Shown here: positions 32,473-45,082 of the stretch, in pieces
How the letters are laid out: every line of letters starts with the position of its first letter
How positions within the stretch are numbered: position 1 is the first letter of the stretch
Source: Stropharia rugosoannulata
Taxonomy: Eukaryota > Basidiomycota > Agaricomycetes > Agaricales > Strophariaceae
Length of the DNA: 64,000 nucleotides
NCBI GenBank assembly: GCA_028532985.1
Contig: JANCIK010000007.1
Coordinates: 2,480,001-2,544,000 of the forward strand
Direction: 5' to 3'
Translations under genes and position numbers: made by a program
The notes under the pieces: model-generated
Databases searched by the model: none
What the model saw: the letters and a program-made list of their open reading frames with translations, nothing else
Told to the model about the DNA's origin: nothing

Positions 32473-34982
32473 TCATCTACCCCTTGGGAGTAGATTTTGT
32501 TCTCCAAGCCGCAATTTGGGAGACCGCTTAGAATTGGCCCAAGTTTCTCCAAAAAAAAAAACTCTTTTCTGCCTGTTCAACAGGCGTAATGCTTTCATAA
32601 TAACGTGTCCTGAAGCAACCAAATATCAGCACCCATTGTTCGTGAGAGAGGGATGAAGACTTACGCGCGTATTGATTAACGATCATGTAGCGCCGTTGCG
32701 AGTGTTGACCCTGGAGGACAACATCGTCCTCCGTTATAATCTCGTCAATCAGAGTCTCTAGACTTTCTGGATCGACGTAGTTGAGTGCTATCTCACACAC
32801 AAATGAGCCAAACCTATGTCTGGTAAGGTGCCGTATGTTCTTTTGTACCAGGGAAACAATGACGGCTCTATTCAAACAGTCTCCCTTTTCCAAGGCATGC
32901 CTTATAACAAAGTTCTAGATTACCATGATGGTCAGACTCAATAGAGATGCAAATTTCCAGAGACGTACCCCAACTGGGTTTTTGGCTAGTGCTAAAAGAT
33001 GGCCATGAATGGCTTCCCATATTGGCCGAGAATATTTGACAGGGAAGTATTCAAGGAAGCCTTTTATAACACTAGATGAGAAATCGTGGGTACAGAGTTG
33101 GAAAATGTTGTTCAGAGCTGAGTCCTGTAGAATGAAATCAAAGTTCCGAGGGTGGACGTGCTCGATCAACGTTTTCATAACCTATCATAAATGCTTAGCA
33201 TCATAAGAGTCCAGCTTACTAGAATACTCACTTTATGCCCCTTAACGTCTCTCATAAGTGAAAACGCATACGGATTCAAAAGAGTGACGATATGCGCCTG
33301 CTCCTCGATGGAAGAAGCTCTTATCAACTAAGGATATTCTCAGCCCGACAGTATACAAGTCTTTGAGCGACCGAAGACACACCACCTGAATAACTTTGTG
33401 ACCATGGATATTCGACGAAAGTTCGCCGATCCTCCTGTCGAGCACTGCCAGAATCTCCGTTGCATATTGAGGCTTTCCATATCGAAGTAGTGATCGAATT
33501 ATCTAGCCGACGCGTTGCGATCAACATTCACGTCTGATGGTGGAAGAAGGAGAAGACTCGGAGATGCTTACTTTATTGCCATGAGTGTGAAGGACAAAAT
33601 CACCGAGGTACTTTGGTACAATCTCTCTGAAGACCACGTCTTTGTCTTCCTCGGAAGCGTCCCTGAACTGGATTCTCAAGAATTGCACACCAACTCGATC
33701 GACGCTGAAGCTTGAAATATGTCCGAATATGTACTAAATAATCACGTCAAATAGAGATTTTAAAGAGTCAGAAATGGTTGCACAGACCTTTAACCCTTTG
33801 TATCTCGCGTGATTCTTTTTAAAGTCGTCTAGTATAGACTGGCTCATAAATTCACTAAACTTCTTGCTTGAAGCAACGAAGTCATTATTAAGTACTTCTA
33901 ATAAGGAAATCAGAGCTGTCAGAGGGCGGGTCTTGAGAGCGAAAAGGGACCGGTATAAGTGGGCTTACCTGGTTCACTGCAGTATTTGGACTGACCATGC
34001 GTATATGACAGATGTAGTTGTAATGAGAGGGGGAAAGGGTGAGTATACTGTTCTGCAGAAGCCGCTGCGCCTAGAACTCCAGTCTGCCAGAAGCAAAGTC
34101 GTTGGTGAAAGATTTACCAGAAACGAGAGATACCTACATAACAATCCGCATTCCTGACATCTATAGCATGTAGTGGGTCGACTGGAGGCTGATAACGGAC
34201 CAAGGGGAAGGAGGAAAGGGAGGGGCTACTAGAACAATGTCTTGGTGAAGCCGCTGCGCCTGGAGCCCCGGCCTGAAACTAGGGCGGTTGGTAATGAGGT
34301 GTAGGATGAGAATAACACCTACATTATTGCATACTTGATCACGTTGAGTAGCATGCGCTGGGGTGAATGGAGGCTGATGGAGAGAGGGGAAGGAGGGGTC
34401 ACTAGACCAATGCCCTGCTAAAGCCGCTGAGACTGGAGCTCCGGCCTGAAAATAGGGCCGTTAGTAAGAAATTTATAGATATATGATGAGTACCTACAGT
34501 TTTGTCTGTTTTTCCGATGGTGTAGGCATGCGGGGGAGTGACTCGAGGCTGAAGGAGCAAGGAGAAGGAGGGGTATTCTACTGAAGCCGCTGGGACTAGA
34601 GCTCCAGCCTGAAACTACGGCCGTTGGTAAGAAGGTCAAAGATATATGACGAATACCTACATAAATGCCTGCTTGCCCACTATCTGAGGCATGGGGTGGG
34701 GTAACTGGGGGCTGAGGGAATGAGGGGAACAATGGGTTAGTTTGGTATCCTGCTGAAGGCTCTGCAACTAAAACTCTGGCCTGAAACTGCGGCCGTTAAT
34801 GAGAGAAACATATCATTATGTGAAATACCTACATAATTTTCTGCTTGCCAGAGGGAGGAGGTATTATGTGAAAGGGCAGTGAGTGGAGGCTGCCTTTGAG
34901 TTGGCCTACGCAGTCCATTGAGTTGTACTCCAGCCGGCGCATGGAAATGATTATGTTCTGCGGAAAATGTATAGAAGGGCAT
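32473..34982 (-). CDS. Pumilio-family (PUF) RNA-binding protein with repeated N-terminal exons
   Basis: Thirteen exons (minus strand): 34982-34833, 34780-34661, 34608-34498, 34445-34323, 34272-34138, 34083-33969, 33915-33788, 33733-33572, 33502-33386, 33327-33232, 33181-32969, 32914-32665 and 32609-32473. They sum to 1857 nt, 618 residues, all in phase. The C-terminal 370 residues contain eight PUF repeats, recognisable from DRVGVQFLR, HTHGNKIIR, NIHGHKVIQ, DVKGHKVMK, HDFSSSVIK, NPVGNFVIR, RFGSFVCE and NQYARHVIM. PUF proteins bind 3' UTRs and repress or localise mRNAs in the cytoplasm. Repeat 7 keeps an S..E pair (guanine-type), but several repeats have R/K where Q is usual, so RNA specificity is probably altered. 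The N-terminal half is Pro/Ser/Ala-rich and built from duplicated exons. Start ATG 34982 is the best available. Confidence 0.85.
33969..34982 (-). repeat. Tandem array of duplicated exon/intron modules (6 copies)
   Basis: Six successive modules of about 165-190 bp each contain one exon and one intron. Exons 34780-34661, 34608-34498, 34445-34323 and 34272-34138 are 120, 111, 123 and 135 nt, all multiples of 3; their introns are 50-54 bp. Each intron starts GTAGGT and ends in a similar ..TTACCAACGGCC..TTTCAG. Each exon starts GCCGGAGCTCC-like and contains AGCGGCTT and CAGCCTCCA..CACCCCA..CATGC. The encoded unit is AGAPxxAAS..PS..S..QPPxTPxHA. The first (34982-34833) and last (34083-33969) modules are the most diverged. 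Confidence 0.85.
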
Positions 34983-36723
34983 GTAGTGGAATATCTGAAC
35001 GGGACTCCGACCTAGTACTGGGAATTATATTTTGTTCCAGCAAAAGCACAGGAGTGTTTTTAAAGTACACCGAACACTGTCATTACGTACAGAAACCATC
35101 GGGTGGATTTGTTTATTAACTTCTTCAATGCACCATTCTATGTATAACTTTAAACTATGAGATGCGTAGAGGAACAATGTCTTTGTATGTCGACCAATAA
35201 TCAAGCGCTGTTAATGATACGACTTCGACATGATTTGAATGCTGGTGTGCCGCGCGGCTTGTCTCTGAGAACTCTGCTTCATCATTCTGTTGTCATTCTG
35301 TAATAATGTTCTGTTATGAACACCTAGAGCTAGTACTATCATATGCTGGAAATCTGTCGGCAATTTTCTGTAACTGAACCTCGAGGAGAATAAAAATTGA
35401 AGTGCATTTGTATGTTCCTTGACTGGGCTACCCAGTTTGTACTAAATGCTATTTAGCAGGTGCGTTTTGATGGACTGTCACGGTGAACTTCGTACATTAA
35501 GGATAAACATCACGTGCCATATTCGGCTGAATTGAGTTGAATAAAGTAAATGTAGAGACGCTTTAAGATGAAACACTTTTGGACAGCCAAAACTGACCTA
35601 CAGTGTATCAAGCAAATTCGCACTGGCGTAAGTCTACTATGCGGTAGTGCCGTGAACCTGATCATAGACATCTACTATCTTATCTGTGATCTTGTAGGTC
35701 CATGTGAACTGCCGAATGATAAAGCTGGACGGCAATACACCATTTTTTTTGCCTCACGTCACAGACAAGTCACAAACTTAAGCTTAGTCTGCTGTTTTAA
35801 GCCTTCTAAACTTAATGCGATCTGTGTTTGAAATAGCTGAATGTCGTATGTATGATGGATTGGGCCCCACTCCCGAAGTCCTGGTGTCATCAGGTGTCAT
35901 CGCAGTCTCCATTCGGAGAACTTCACCGCCACATGCAGGCTTACGCAGGGTTGCGTGTCGCCGTGATTGATTGGGGATAAGTGATCATGATCATCGATCA
36001 ACGGCACAAGGTCGACAGTCAGGTGTTTAAGGATAAATATGCAGAATCCAGCGAAGCGAAATTTTTAAATCGGATCCCCACGAGGCCAAAGCTTAATAGC
36101 AGGCTGCAAATTGAACAAAGGAAAGTCGTGATTATGATCAATCCGGGTCAGATCTTGTGTAAGGGTCGGAAAGGGCTACCAGGGGCGGTTGCTTAGGACA
36201 TACTATAGCACGTCCTTACTGCTCCTTACTGCCAACTTCTGAATATTGAACCTCACTGAATTCATTGATTAGGCAGTCGAGCAATAATTCAAGCTCCGGT
36301 TTCTAATAATATATAGATAAGAAAGCTTTGCAATGAATGAGGAAGTCCAGACGTTTGATAGTATTTTCTTGAACAAGTTGCGCCTCCGAGATCCTGTCTA
36401 GAGAGTTCTTCGAGCCTATAAATGCTGTTGCTCGAGCAGTAGGTCGAGTCCGAGGTGCTCCAGGATGTTCCTGTATTTTCAACGGAGCAGAAGTCAGTAT
36501 TTTCAAGCTGGGATTTCTTGATCACACGGTTTGAACGATTGTCAGAGCATCTTGTCCCGCAAGGTGAGTTAGATATAAAGAACATAAATATGCCCGGAGA
36601 AGTCCCAAGACAGTGCGTTGCTATTTTACAATAAAGGTGGTACAATGTGTTCTATTCGACGGGGTCAGGGCTGCTGTGAGTATAACCAATGTGCCACTGC
36701 TGATGCCGCTTCAACACCAAAGC
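34983..36723. other. Intergenic stretch between PUF and Tnp2-like genes
   Basis: About 1.7 kb. Short frames at 35568-35831 and 36289-36645 show no motif or splice support. Possible 5' untranslated exons of the PUF gene and the 3' flank of the transposon lie here. Confidence 0.35.
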
Positions 36724-39700
36724 TTACTCCCTATACCTATGCAAACTATTGACGACAACCGTTGTCGCCTTTCTGATGCCGTATGTACCTGGAGGTCGAG
36801 GGTAGAATGCAACGTGCCCTACAACGTGCTTTGATTCCATTATAAGCAAACTAGACGCATCGGATACATCTCCTGAGTAGACAACATTGGCAAGAAACCC
36901 TGGACGACTGGCGTAAGGAGTTCGGGAGAAATCATTTCTAGATAAACACTTGTGCTGGGAAACAACGATGAAAGTTCTAGAGCCAGAGCCAGAGCCATAC
37001 AGGTTGTTGAATTTCCACATCGACTGTATATAGCCGGAATCTGCTCCCTTGTGTCCTTGTTGTAGCTGAAAAGACATAGCACTATTGCCTGGGTGCAAAT
37101 CAAATGTTGAGTAACTGTGTCCTTTGTGTATGAGATGAAAGAGAGGAATGGCTGCTCTTGGAAGAACTGAGGTGTTGTCCGGATGAGGTAAATCTTGGGC
37201 GTGTCGCATCTGCATTGGTCCAGTGCTATTCAAGTACGCAAGAAGGGCTCTGTATATGTTGTCGGGAATAGTTTTCAAGCCGGCACCGCTCGGGTCTTGT
37301 TTGTCGCAACGCTGACCCAAAAGTAGGTTTATGCCGTCTGCCACCAAATCGGAACTGGACTTGGAATTGACCAGACTACGGAGATAGGCCATTAAGCGAC
37401 CGCGGCGACACATCTGTCTGAGCATAGTATAATCCAATTCCCCTGGGTGAGTGTTAGCGACTGTACACAAACATGAATTCCTTTATGGCCTACATAAATG
37501 ATTGTTTGTATTGATGTCTTGTAAATCACCGTTATGATGCTCCCCAGAAAATTCACTTATACGCATTAAAGGTCCCCAGAATCTCATCAGTTGCGGGTTA
37601 TGCATGGCGTAGTGATGATTTGGAGTAGATGACGTGTGTGGAAATAGGGATTGAGCAGATTGTCTGTAGCTGATATAGTGATCCTGGTAGGTGCTCGGAG
37701 CAGATTCTGGCACTGAATAGGCACACACTATATTCGTGCACGTAACCAGATGGTAGAAGTTCTCTAGTAAAGCCAGCGTCTCCTGGGGACGGACCGCGCT
37801 GGTCTGTCCAGAACCCCATATTTCTGGCAAAATCAGGGGAAGAAACACCGAAAACAGGACGAACCATTGATCTGCCTTTAACTTCCCATGGGGTTTGTTT
37901 CCAAGATTTGTTGGTGGTCTGGCTAGATAGCTTGGAATGGTAGCCTCTGCGAGACATTTCCTGATAATGTTCAGCTCGTCACGTGAGAATACGCAGCTCG
38001 CTAGCCATTTTTCTTCATCGGCAGAGCTTTCTTCATCCGAGTCAACATCTGAGTTGCCTTGCGCCAAAGGGAAAAAGTCTTCGTCCTCTGCCTCGTCGCC
38101 CGAGCTTTCGTCTCCATCTAGCATCATAGACGAGTGCGCACGAAGCCTGAAATACAAGCCTCGGTTTGATGGTAAATCATTGAATTGCCTGCTCTCCTCG
38201 TATAGTGACTCCATTTCTTCTTGGGAAACAGTTCCTGCGGTGAATGCGAGGGAATTTTCCTGGGAGGATGTGCGAGCAGTCCTGCGAGCGGTCCTCTGCC
38301 GATCCTGGTCTGTGGCATCGTCGTCGTCTTGTTGAAGATCAGGATCTTCTACGTTTCCAGCATTAAGTTGGTTTTTCTTTTCAGGAGCGCCAACTCCCCA
38401 CAAGATGCGGGTATGATGCTGCAAAACACCTTCCATCCAGTTATGCATTATGCCAAGCATGGTGTGTTGAACGGGATCTCCATAGGGAAGTGCGTGAAGG
38501 GAAGACCAGCGAATTCCGTGTTCTTTGACAAGCTCATTCCGTTTAGCATGTGTATCAGCATCCCTCCATTTGATAGCGGCCGCCAGCACTTCACCACCAG
38601 TACGTAGTTTCCATGATTGGTAGTTAAGGTCATCCCTGTTAGATAAGGGGAGCTCACAGAAGGAACAGAAATTTTGCTTCGAAGCCGTTCCAGCGAAGCC
38701 CATCGCTTTTTTCAAAGCGTTCAGATCTCCTATTCTAGCAAGAACCCCCACCCGTGTCCAAGATCCTCCAGGGTACTTATACATTTTAACAAGCCGCCCT
38801 CCCCACCAAGGCTCGAGGCTTTCAACTATAGGATCGACCAGATGCATAATGGTTACAACGGTAGGTTCTTTAGGAGGAGGGGTAATACCAGCAAAATACG
38901 TGTTTTCAGGCAGGTGCTGCTGATCAAATGGGAGGTTCAAACAAAACATCATGACTGCACCACATGATACACTTTTACCTGCCGTTTTGTTGTAGAATGG
39001 GTTGAACCAGTCAATGTAGAAGCTGAATGTGAGATTTCCTCTGGTTGGAGAAAATGTACCGTCGTTCCCAAGAGATCGCCACGCGGGACTATCATAGACG
39101 GATCGCATATTTCTGGGATTTGGGCTGTGGTTGTACGAGGCTTCAATTTGATCTTCAACATCCGGCCTCGACAGGAAGTATTCAAGCCAAGAATCGAAGA
39201 CTTGAGTGGAGTAAAGCATCCGGGGAGCAAGGCAGACGCCTTTTCTAGTAGCACGTTTGACCCAAAGTTGTTGCCGACATGAGTGGGATTTTGGCGTTTG
39301 CCGATAAGAGCACACTTCAGGTAAATCGGTTAAACTGTACGTGGTGAAGCACCTTGGACAGCAAACGGTTCGCCTTATCTCAGGTTCGAGACGAAGAGCC
39401 GACATGGCAGTACGAACATCTCCTGGTAGACGGAACGAGCTGTTGAAAATAGTTTCTCCATCGGAGCTGTTGCATGATATTAAGACGTTGTTTATCTTAT
39501 ATGATCGGTAGCGTACTTACCGACCTGATCCCCCCAGAAAGAGTAATGAAAAAGTAATACCTAGCTTTATTGCCATTTGCACAATAAGGTTCAGCACCTT
39601 CAATGCTCTGGAGGACGAAGCGCGACTAAGGCCGCATACAAGATGAAGCCATGACACCAAACAGCACGAAAGGATATGGATGGAGTTCTTTAAAGCATTA

Positions 39701-40116
39701 ATACCTGTCCTAGTGTCAGAATCATCGAAAGGTGAGGCTCTATTTTAATTACTAGTACTAGGTATCTCTGCCCTGACGTTAGAGGGATCTTCGCCTTCGG
39801 GATCACTGCTGACGGGGGGCACTGCCCGAAGCGCCGTCATGTTTACGTTCAGGTCCGGCGTTATTACAGTATGTTCGGCCTAGCATATTCAAGTCTCACC
39901 ATTAATCGTGCATATTATCTGAGGAAAGTAACGTACATCCTGCCTGTGAACCGTTGCTGCTGGATTGGACGTGTCGTTTTTAAGGTGGTACCTTCTGGTC
40001 GAATAGGCGACGTATCGTCCTGGCAGTATTTGACCAAACGCATCGGTAACCGTTTGTGCGCGGCACGCAATGCATGTGCAAAGAATCTTTCCTTTGCGTT
40101 TGGGAGTATCAACCAT
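36724..40116 (-). CDS. Tnp2-like (Transposase_21 / EnSpm-CACTA type) transposase
   Basis: Minus strand. The first exon (ATG 40116) has a CTCIACRAQTVTDAFGQILP cysteine motif and YSTRRYH. Further exons are 39739-39521 (SPFDDSDTRTGINALKN, SWLHLVCGLSRASS), 39466-37494 (CCPRCFTTY; a Gly/Trp-rich block; FCSFCELPL; a ..MLGIMHNWMEGVLQHH core; a very acidic DED/DES stretch) and 37442-36724. The last junction (intron 37443-37493) rebuilds a continuous NNHLWELDYTMLRQMCRRG. This order matches basidiomycete Tnp2-type transposases, which cut and paste DNA with terminal repeats. No internal stop was noticed, so this copy may be intact. The splice pattern between about 39740 and 39930 is unresolved and no terminal inverted repeats were identified. 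Confidence 0.8.
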
Positions 40117-40716
40117 GAGTCTGGATTTAGCGAGGTAGTCGAACAGGTATGCTCATTGTTTAAAACAGCATTCATGTAATTGTTCCATCTAAGGAAGAAA
40201 TAAACCGTTGTGTGGATTTTGTGTAATTTCAATAGCTACGCAAGACAGATTTCTATAGCAATCAGACTAATAGTACAAGAAAGATTGATGTTAGCATCGA
40301 TGGAACATCCGAGTGGCACCTATGGCAATTGAATATTGATGCATTGATGTCTTATTATCTGGCGCGAAATCCCAACAAAATCCACATTCCGATTTAGGAC
40401 AAAGCACACGCGGCACGGCCCCACGGGGCACGAGTTTCGTGAGCTTGTCAACGACACTTAACAACGCTTCCGTTATGGTCTAACTATTGTCCTGTTCTTT
40501 CTCTTACGTATCAGCTCGTTATTTAACAAACAGAAAATGCTGCTGGCTGAGTTTCCACCTTTGTCGTCGTCAGTCCCAACAACTTAAAACCTTATCCCAA
40601 CCTTATCCCCTTGATCTGTTCTGCGTGAAGTACCGTACTCAGGTAAGTCGGCTACGCGCATCTTCAATGCGTATTACCAAGTGTTTACAAACGACATTGA
40701 AAACCAGGTGTCCACG
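40117..40716. other. Spacer upstream of divergent genes
   Basis: About 0.6 kb separating the Tnp2-like gene (minus) from the membrane coiled-coil gene (plus). An open frame extends upstream of ATG 40717 to about 40681, so an additional 5' exon of the latter is possible. Confidence 0.35.
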
Positions 40717-41842
40717 ATGAAAGCGCCCTTACAGTTGATTCTTACCTCTATAAATGCAGCCTTGCGATTGGCGGTTCTTGTTCCTATACAAGCATTCTTG
40801 CGATTGGTTCTTGCCCCCTTTTACTCCATGCTAGTTTGTAAACGTCTGCGCTTGTCGGTTTCCGTCTCCGTGATTCTTTTGCTGCTGGGTGGCACCGTTT
40901 ATAAGGCTTCTCAAATGATAAAAACCTTACATCTCACTCCTGCGGATTCGAAATGGCCAGATCCATACATTTCCGCTTCCACGGGACTATATCCCCTATA
41001 TCATCTAGAATCTCCCGTAGAAGGCCTTATCATTTCCATTGAAATTAAAAAGGCAGAGCTCGCTGCTTCGGAAATTGAAACAATCCTGAACGGCGCTCGT
41101 AACTTGAAGTCTCGAGAAAGTCTAACGAATCATATGCTCCTATTTCATCACGATGCAAGGAAAGCTGGTAGACAGTTACGGAAGCTTGCCAGCCAGAGCA
41201 CAGAAGCTGCTGACAAGTGAGTACTCTATATATGTCTGACATAAATATCTAATAAACGGTAGGATGTTAGCAATGAACAGTGATGTTTTACGAACGATTA
41301 GTGGCCTCCCATCCCAACTTCATTACCCAACGCGCACCACAAACCCCATGACTCAGGAAATTTTCACAGACAGAGTCTTGGCTATATCAACTGGCATAGC
41401 TTTCATTTTATCGGAAACAGATTGCAGTCTTCGCGATCTGAAGAAACTCGAAGAAAATCTACAAACCATACGACACATTTTAGCGCGGGAAGAAGCATCT
41501 TTGAACGCAGATAAATCGACGCTCACTAAGAGTGTTTGGACAAAGATGGGATGGAACCAACGTACGCTGAAGAATTTGGAAGGACATGCGCTACTTCTTC
41601 AAAGGCTGGAAAAGAACACACGGCAAGTCCTGGTATACATTGCGAGGGCTCTACAGGCTCTTCTAAAGGTAAGTACGGATATGGAAGACGTACAAGAGAG
41701 GATTTCTTTCTTGTATTTGTTGGAGAGGGCTATCCCAGAGGCATATGTAAACAGCATTCAATTTGGTTTGATGCGCTTACGCGACAATGCACATCACATA
41801 GGCAAATCTCTGGCTTGGGAGTATGCCATGGAGAAGATTTGA
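40717..41842 (+). CDS. Single-pass membrane protein with coiled coil, unknown function
   Basis: Two exons, 40717-41216 and 41263-41842, with a 46-bp GT..AG intron that rebuilds AADKMLAMN. About 359 residues. ATG 40717 (MKAPLQLILTSIN) is the first in frame. The N-terminal 70 residues are hydrophobic/amphipathic with one strong membrane segment (LRLSVSVSVILLLLGGTVY). The remainder is helical and charged (DLKKLEENLQTIRHILAREE, LEGHALLLQRLEKNTRQV), suggesting a long coiled-coil domain beyond the membrane. No family recognised. The gene looks intact. Confidence 0.65.
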
Positions 41843-42011
41843 GCGGGAATGGTTCATGGTTCTATGTTGTTTGCTAGTACTAGTACACGTAATTCAATCA
41901 CATACCAAAAGCATCTGTGAGTGCTTGACTTCAAAAGTGATTGATCATGATCTCATTACTACTTAATACACAATGGGCACATATCATGGGTGCTTGGAAA
42001 GGGGGCCTTCT

Positions 42012-42407
42012 TTAACCATCTCTGACGTCATCCATCTTGATTTGCCCACTGTCCGACTCCTGGCTACGGCACTGTTTAGAGATACGTTTAGGAGGCCTTC
42101 CACCTGTAGACATGCGAGCAGTAGGCTTAGGTTTTCGAGCCTTTTTCTTAGGCCGCCCGGGTAGTACCAGCGGGAAAGAGTTAGTACTACTGAATTGATT
42201 TCTGAGTCAAACCAAAATTATCCCCAAGTCAGGAGGATATACGGAAGGGTAACACGAAACTTACACTGCCTCCGGACTGGCAATTGCGTCGATAGTGAGA
42301 GAATGCGCAGAATGCGCATTCGAGGAGTTGTTATCAGCTAATGGACTGCCAGCTTCAGTAAACACGTCGCTGAAGTGACGCTTCTTTGATAAGGGAGATT
42401 TCTGCAT
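42012..42407 (-). CDS. Small AT-hook protein (105 residues)
   Basis: Two exons on the minus strand, 42407-42265 and 42186-42012, joined over a 78-bp GT..AG intron. Each exon is too short to stand out alone. The first exon begins MQKSPLSKKRHFSDVF. The second encodes two AT-hook-like motifs, LPGRPKKKARKPK and GGRPPKRISKQ. AT hooks insert Arg-Pro into the minor groove of AT-rich DNA, so a nuclear DNA-binding role is likely. The tail is Ser/Asp-rich. Position between a membrane protein gene and a WD40-like gene gives no extra clue. Confidence 0.65.
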
Positions 42408-43303
42408 TTTAACACAGGGATGAGCTTTGCTCTGTGTTGTTTACCGGGACTCGGTTCAGTATCCTTTGAACGGTTAATTGGGAAGTACTTATAAAGAAAT
42501 AAAAACTGCAACCTTGTGATCTTGACTGTTTACAGTTAAGTTCAAACTTGAATTCGCTTCGCTTCATGAGGCTTGACAGTTGGACACCTGCAGTGAGCAC
42601 CATCTGGCGGCAAGTTGCGTCTCACGGGAGTCATCAAATAATGAATCCCAACAATATGTGACCCTGCAAATGGTCATTGTTTCCTAATGCAGTTAATGCA
42701 GTTACGGCAAGTGTGGGGCCCATTCATGATCAGGCGTACTGAAGCCCAACACCCACCCCAAGTTTGCAACTAATTCCACAACATGATTTTATAACACTTG
42801 ATGGACAGACTTGAAAGTGTACATTAAATTAACACCTCTTCTGACATAGTAGCCTAACAGTCCACATGGACTTACAAGAGGTTATGCCATCACACTAGAT
42901 AAGTTAAATAAGATACGGATCATATGCTCATGCTTTCATGTCGTGACAACTTCCCTCATAATCTATACAAATATGACCGATTAGTAGCACAGATAGCGAG
43001 CAGCTGATAGACTTATTATGGCAGAGATGCGTCACTCTGAGAACCTCAACTCTACCTTGTCAGGTAGTATTGATATTTGCTTACCTGCATATCAGTTGAA
43101 AATTCTTTGGCTCCATGAAACTGCTCTTTGTTCGCCCGATAGGTGTGGCACAACTTTATTTGATACGCAGCCGCATAACTAGAAGCCCAGTTCAAGTTTA
43201 TGATGATATGATTACATCTGTAGCGCTTCAACCTGCTCCACAAACGTCAAACGGTGCTTTCATTGTTCGTCCTTGCATGTAGTTAGTTAGCTAATCATGT
43301 GTA
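42408..43303. other. Intergenic stretch
   Basis: About 0.9 kb. No coding frame supported; only the promoter-like TATA box at its end is notable. Confidence 0.4.
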
Positions 43304-43310
43304 TATAAAA
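43304..43310 (+). promoter_or_regulatory. TATA box upstream of the WD40-like gene
   Basis: TATAAAA lies 58 bp upstream of the chosen ATG (43368), a normal distance for a fungal core promoter with a short leader. Confidence 0.5.
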
Positions 43311-43367
43311 GCGACTGCTGCTCGTACTGCATACTCGCACAGCGAAGAAACCTTAGCTTTATTTACC

Positions 43368-45082
43368 ATGTCTGAGTTCCCTACCATGTATATAAGTGTT
43401 CAGAATCCTGGTCATAATTTGCGAGCTGCAGCATTCTCCCCTGATGGGAAGCTACTTGCTGTGGCAACATATGAGCAGGAGGTAGAGGTGCCAACTTCAA
43501 TCCTACCTTATGGTAAATTTATCGCTGATGCTGAGACAGATTTTTAGCGTAGGAAGCGATCAATCATTAACGAGTCTTACGTGCTACAAACCGCCAGCGA
43601 CTTTCACTCCCAACGTGTATGGCACCATCGCATCTTTGACATGGCATCCATATTATTTTGGTGGTCTTGCAATTGCTCACACGACAGGCTTGATCCAAGC
43701 TACCGTGATAAAGAATGGAAGGGTGAGCACAAGTACCACATATTTAGTTGCATAGGAATCGCTGACCTCACTGAGTTGTAGGGGACTATAACGGGGGAAA
43801 TAAAGTTATCAAACTACATGCATTTCGGAAACCTGTATCATGAGTTGACCAAGCCTTTGACTTTGATGTGCACTAACGGACGTGAGATTACTGGTCTATT
43901 CGATCATAACCGACTCTTCACCATTTGCGATGTATGGGGTGTGTTTTTATGGCTGCTTTTAATAATGCCCATTTGACTTTTCCCTCAAGGAGGCTGCATG
44001 CAGCACATCATCATGTCAGGCTCGGACTTGATTCGAGAGGATCTCCTTTCAAAGGAAGAGAAACCGCTGTTTATGGAGTACATTGATGAGACGACATTCT
44101 TTGCCATCTTTCCCAGGGCGTGTGTGTAAGTAAAGATAAATATTGTGTATATGATCGCTCAAGCACTCAAGTCTGATCTTAACTCTAGTACGTTTTCCAG
44201 CACAAACCCACATGCAATTGCGTCTGTTTTGAGGATTAATACATGCAATGTGCTGTGAGTCAGCTCCACTTAGGCACAGACATAAGATGGTATTAACATT
44301 ACTAGATCCTCCGCAACTCTGTCTCCTGACAGACAGTTCATTGTCGGGATAACCACATACGGGGAGGCTAAGATATACTCTGTTGCTGATCAAGCGTTCG
44401 TTAGCAAAGTTACATGCGGTGGAATTCCTATCCGAGCCGTCGAATGCATTGCCTTCTATGACCGATTCTCCCTCGCTTTGGCTGGGCGCCATTACTGTGC
44501 AGAGACGCACCATTCGGAGATGCTAAGTGTCACGTTCGTAAACGATATAAGGCATAACTGCGCTTGCCCTCATATGCAATTGAATATCAAGCCAGAAAAC
44601 GGCTTTGTCGCTACCATCCCGTGTAAGTGCCGACCAAGTTAACTCGCTATTGTCTGAGTAGCGCTGACAACGTTCTAATCACAGTAAAGACGGTTCTGGT
44701 AAGCCAAATCAATCAATATACCTCTTACTAGCTCACGTAAGTAGGCTGGATGTGTTTCAAGCGGTATCAGTCTTGTGGCCATCTCCCTTGGTATATTAGG
44801 CAACACTCATAAATTAGTAGTCATTCTTCCAGAGGTAAGGTCATGCACAAATGCCTACAGTGAGATGCTTAGTTTGTGTGCTTGTTATTTATTCTGCAGA
44901 AGTTGAAAATAGGATCTCAAGCAATGATTGAGGATTCGGACACAGACGATGACAGCTCTATTTTAGATGGCAAGAGCGATGGTAGGCTACTGCATCTTGC
45001 TACCTAGCCCATTATATCGACATTATATTAACTTTGCTCATTAGGTACAGATGACTTGGATAGCTCTCAGGCGATCTTCTGA
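43368..45082 (+). CDS. WD40/beta-propeller-like protein, unknown function
   Basis: About nine exons with 45-80-bp introns. The chain starts MSEFPTMYISVQNPGHNLRA. Propeller-type blade signatures include RAAAFSPDGKLLAVATYE, a GTIASLTWHPYYFGGLAIAH segment, and SPDRQFIVGITTYGEAKIYS. Metal- or disulfide-capable CACPHMQ and HCAETHH-like segments sit in the middle. The last exons give a hydrophobic stretch (SLVAISLGILGNTHKLVV) and an acidic tail (IEDSDTDDDSSILDGKSD..). The donor near 43942 is placed at GTGTGT to keep the frame (VWGGGCMQHI). WD-type propellers act as scaffolds; this one is too diverged to assign. TATA box at 43304. The gene appears intact. Confidence 0.6.
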
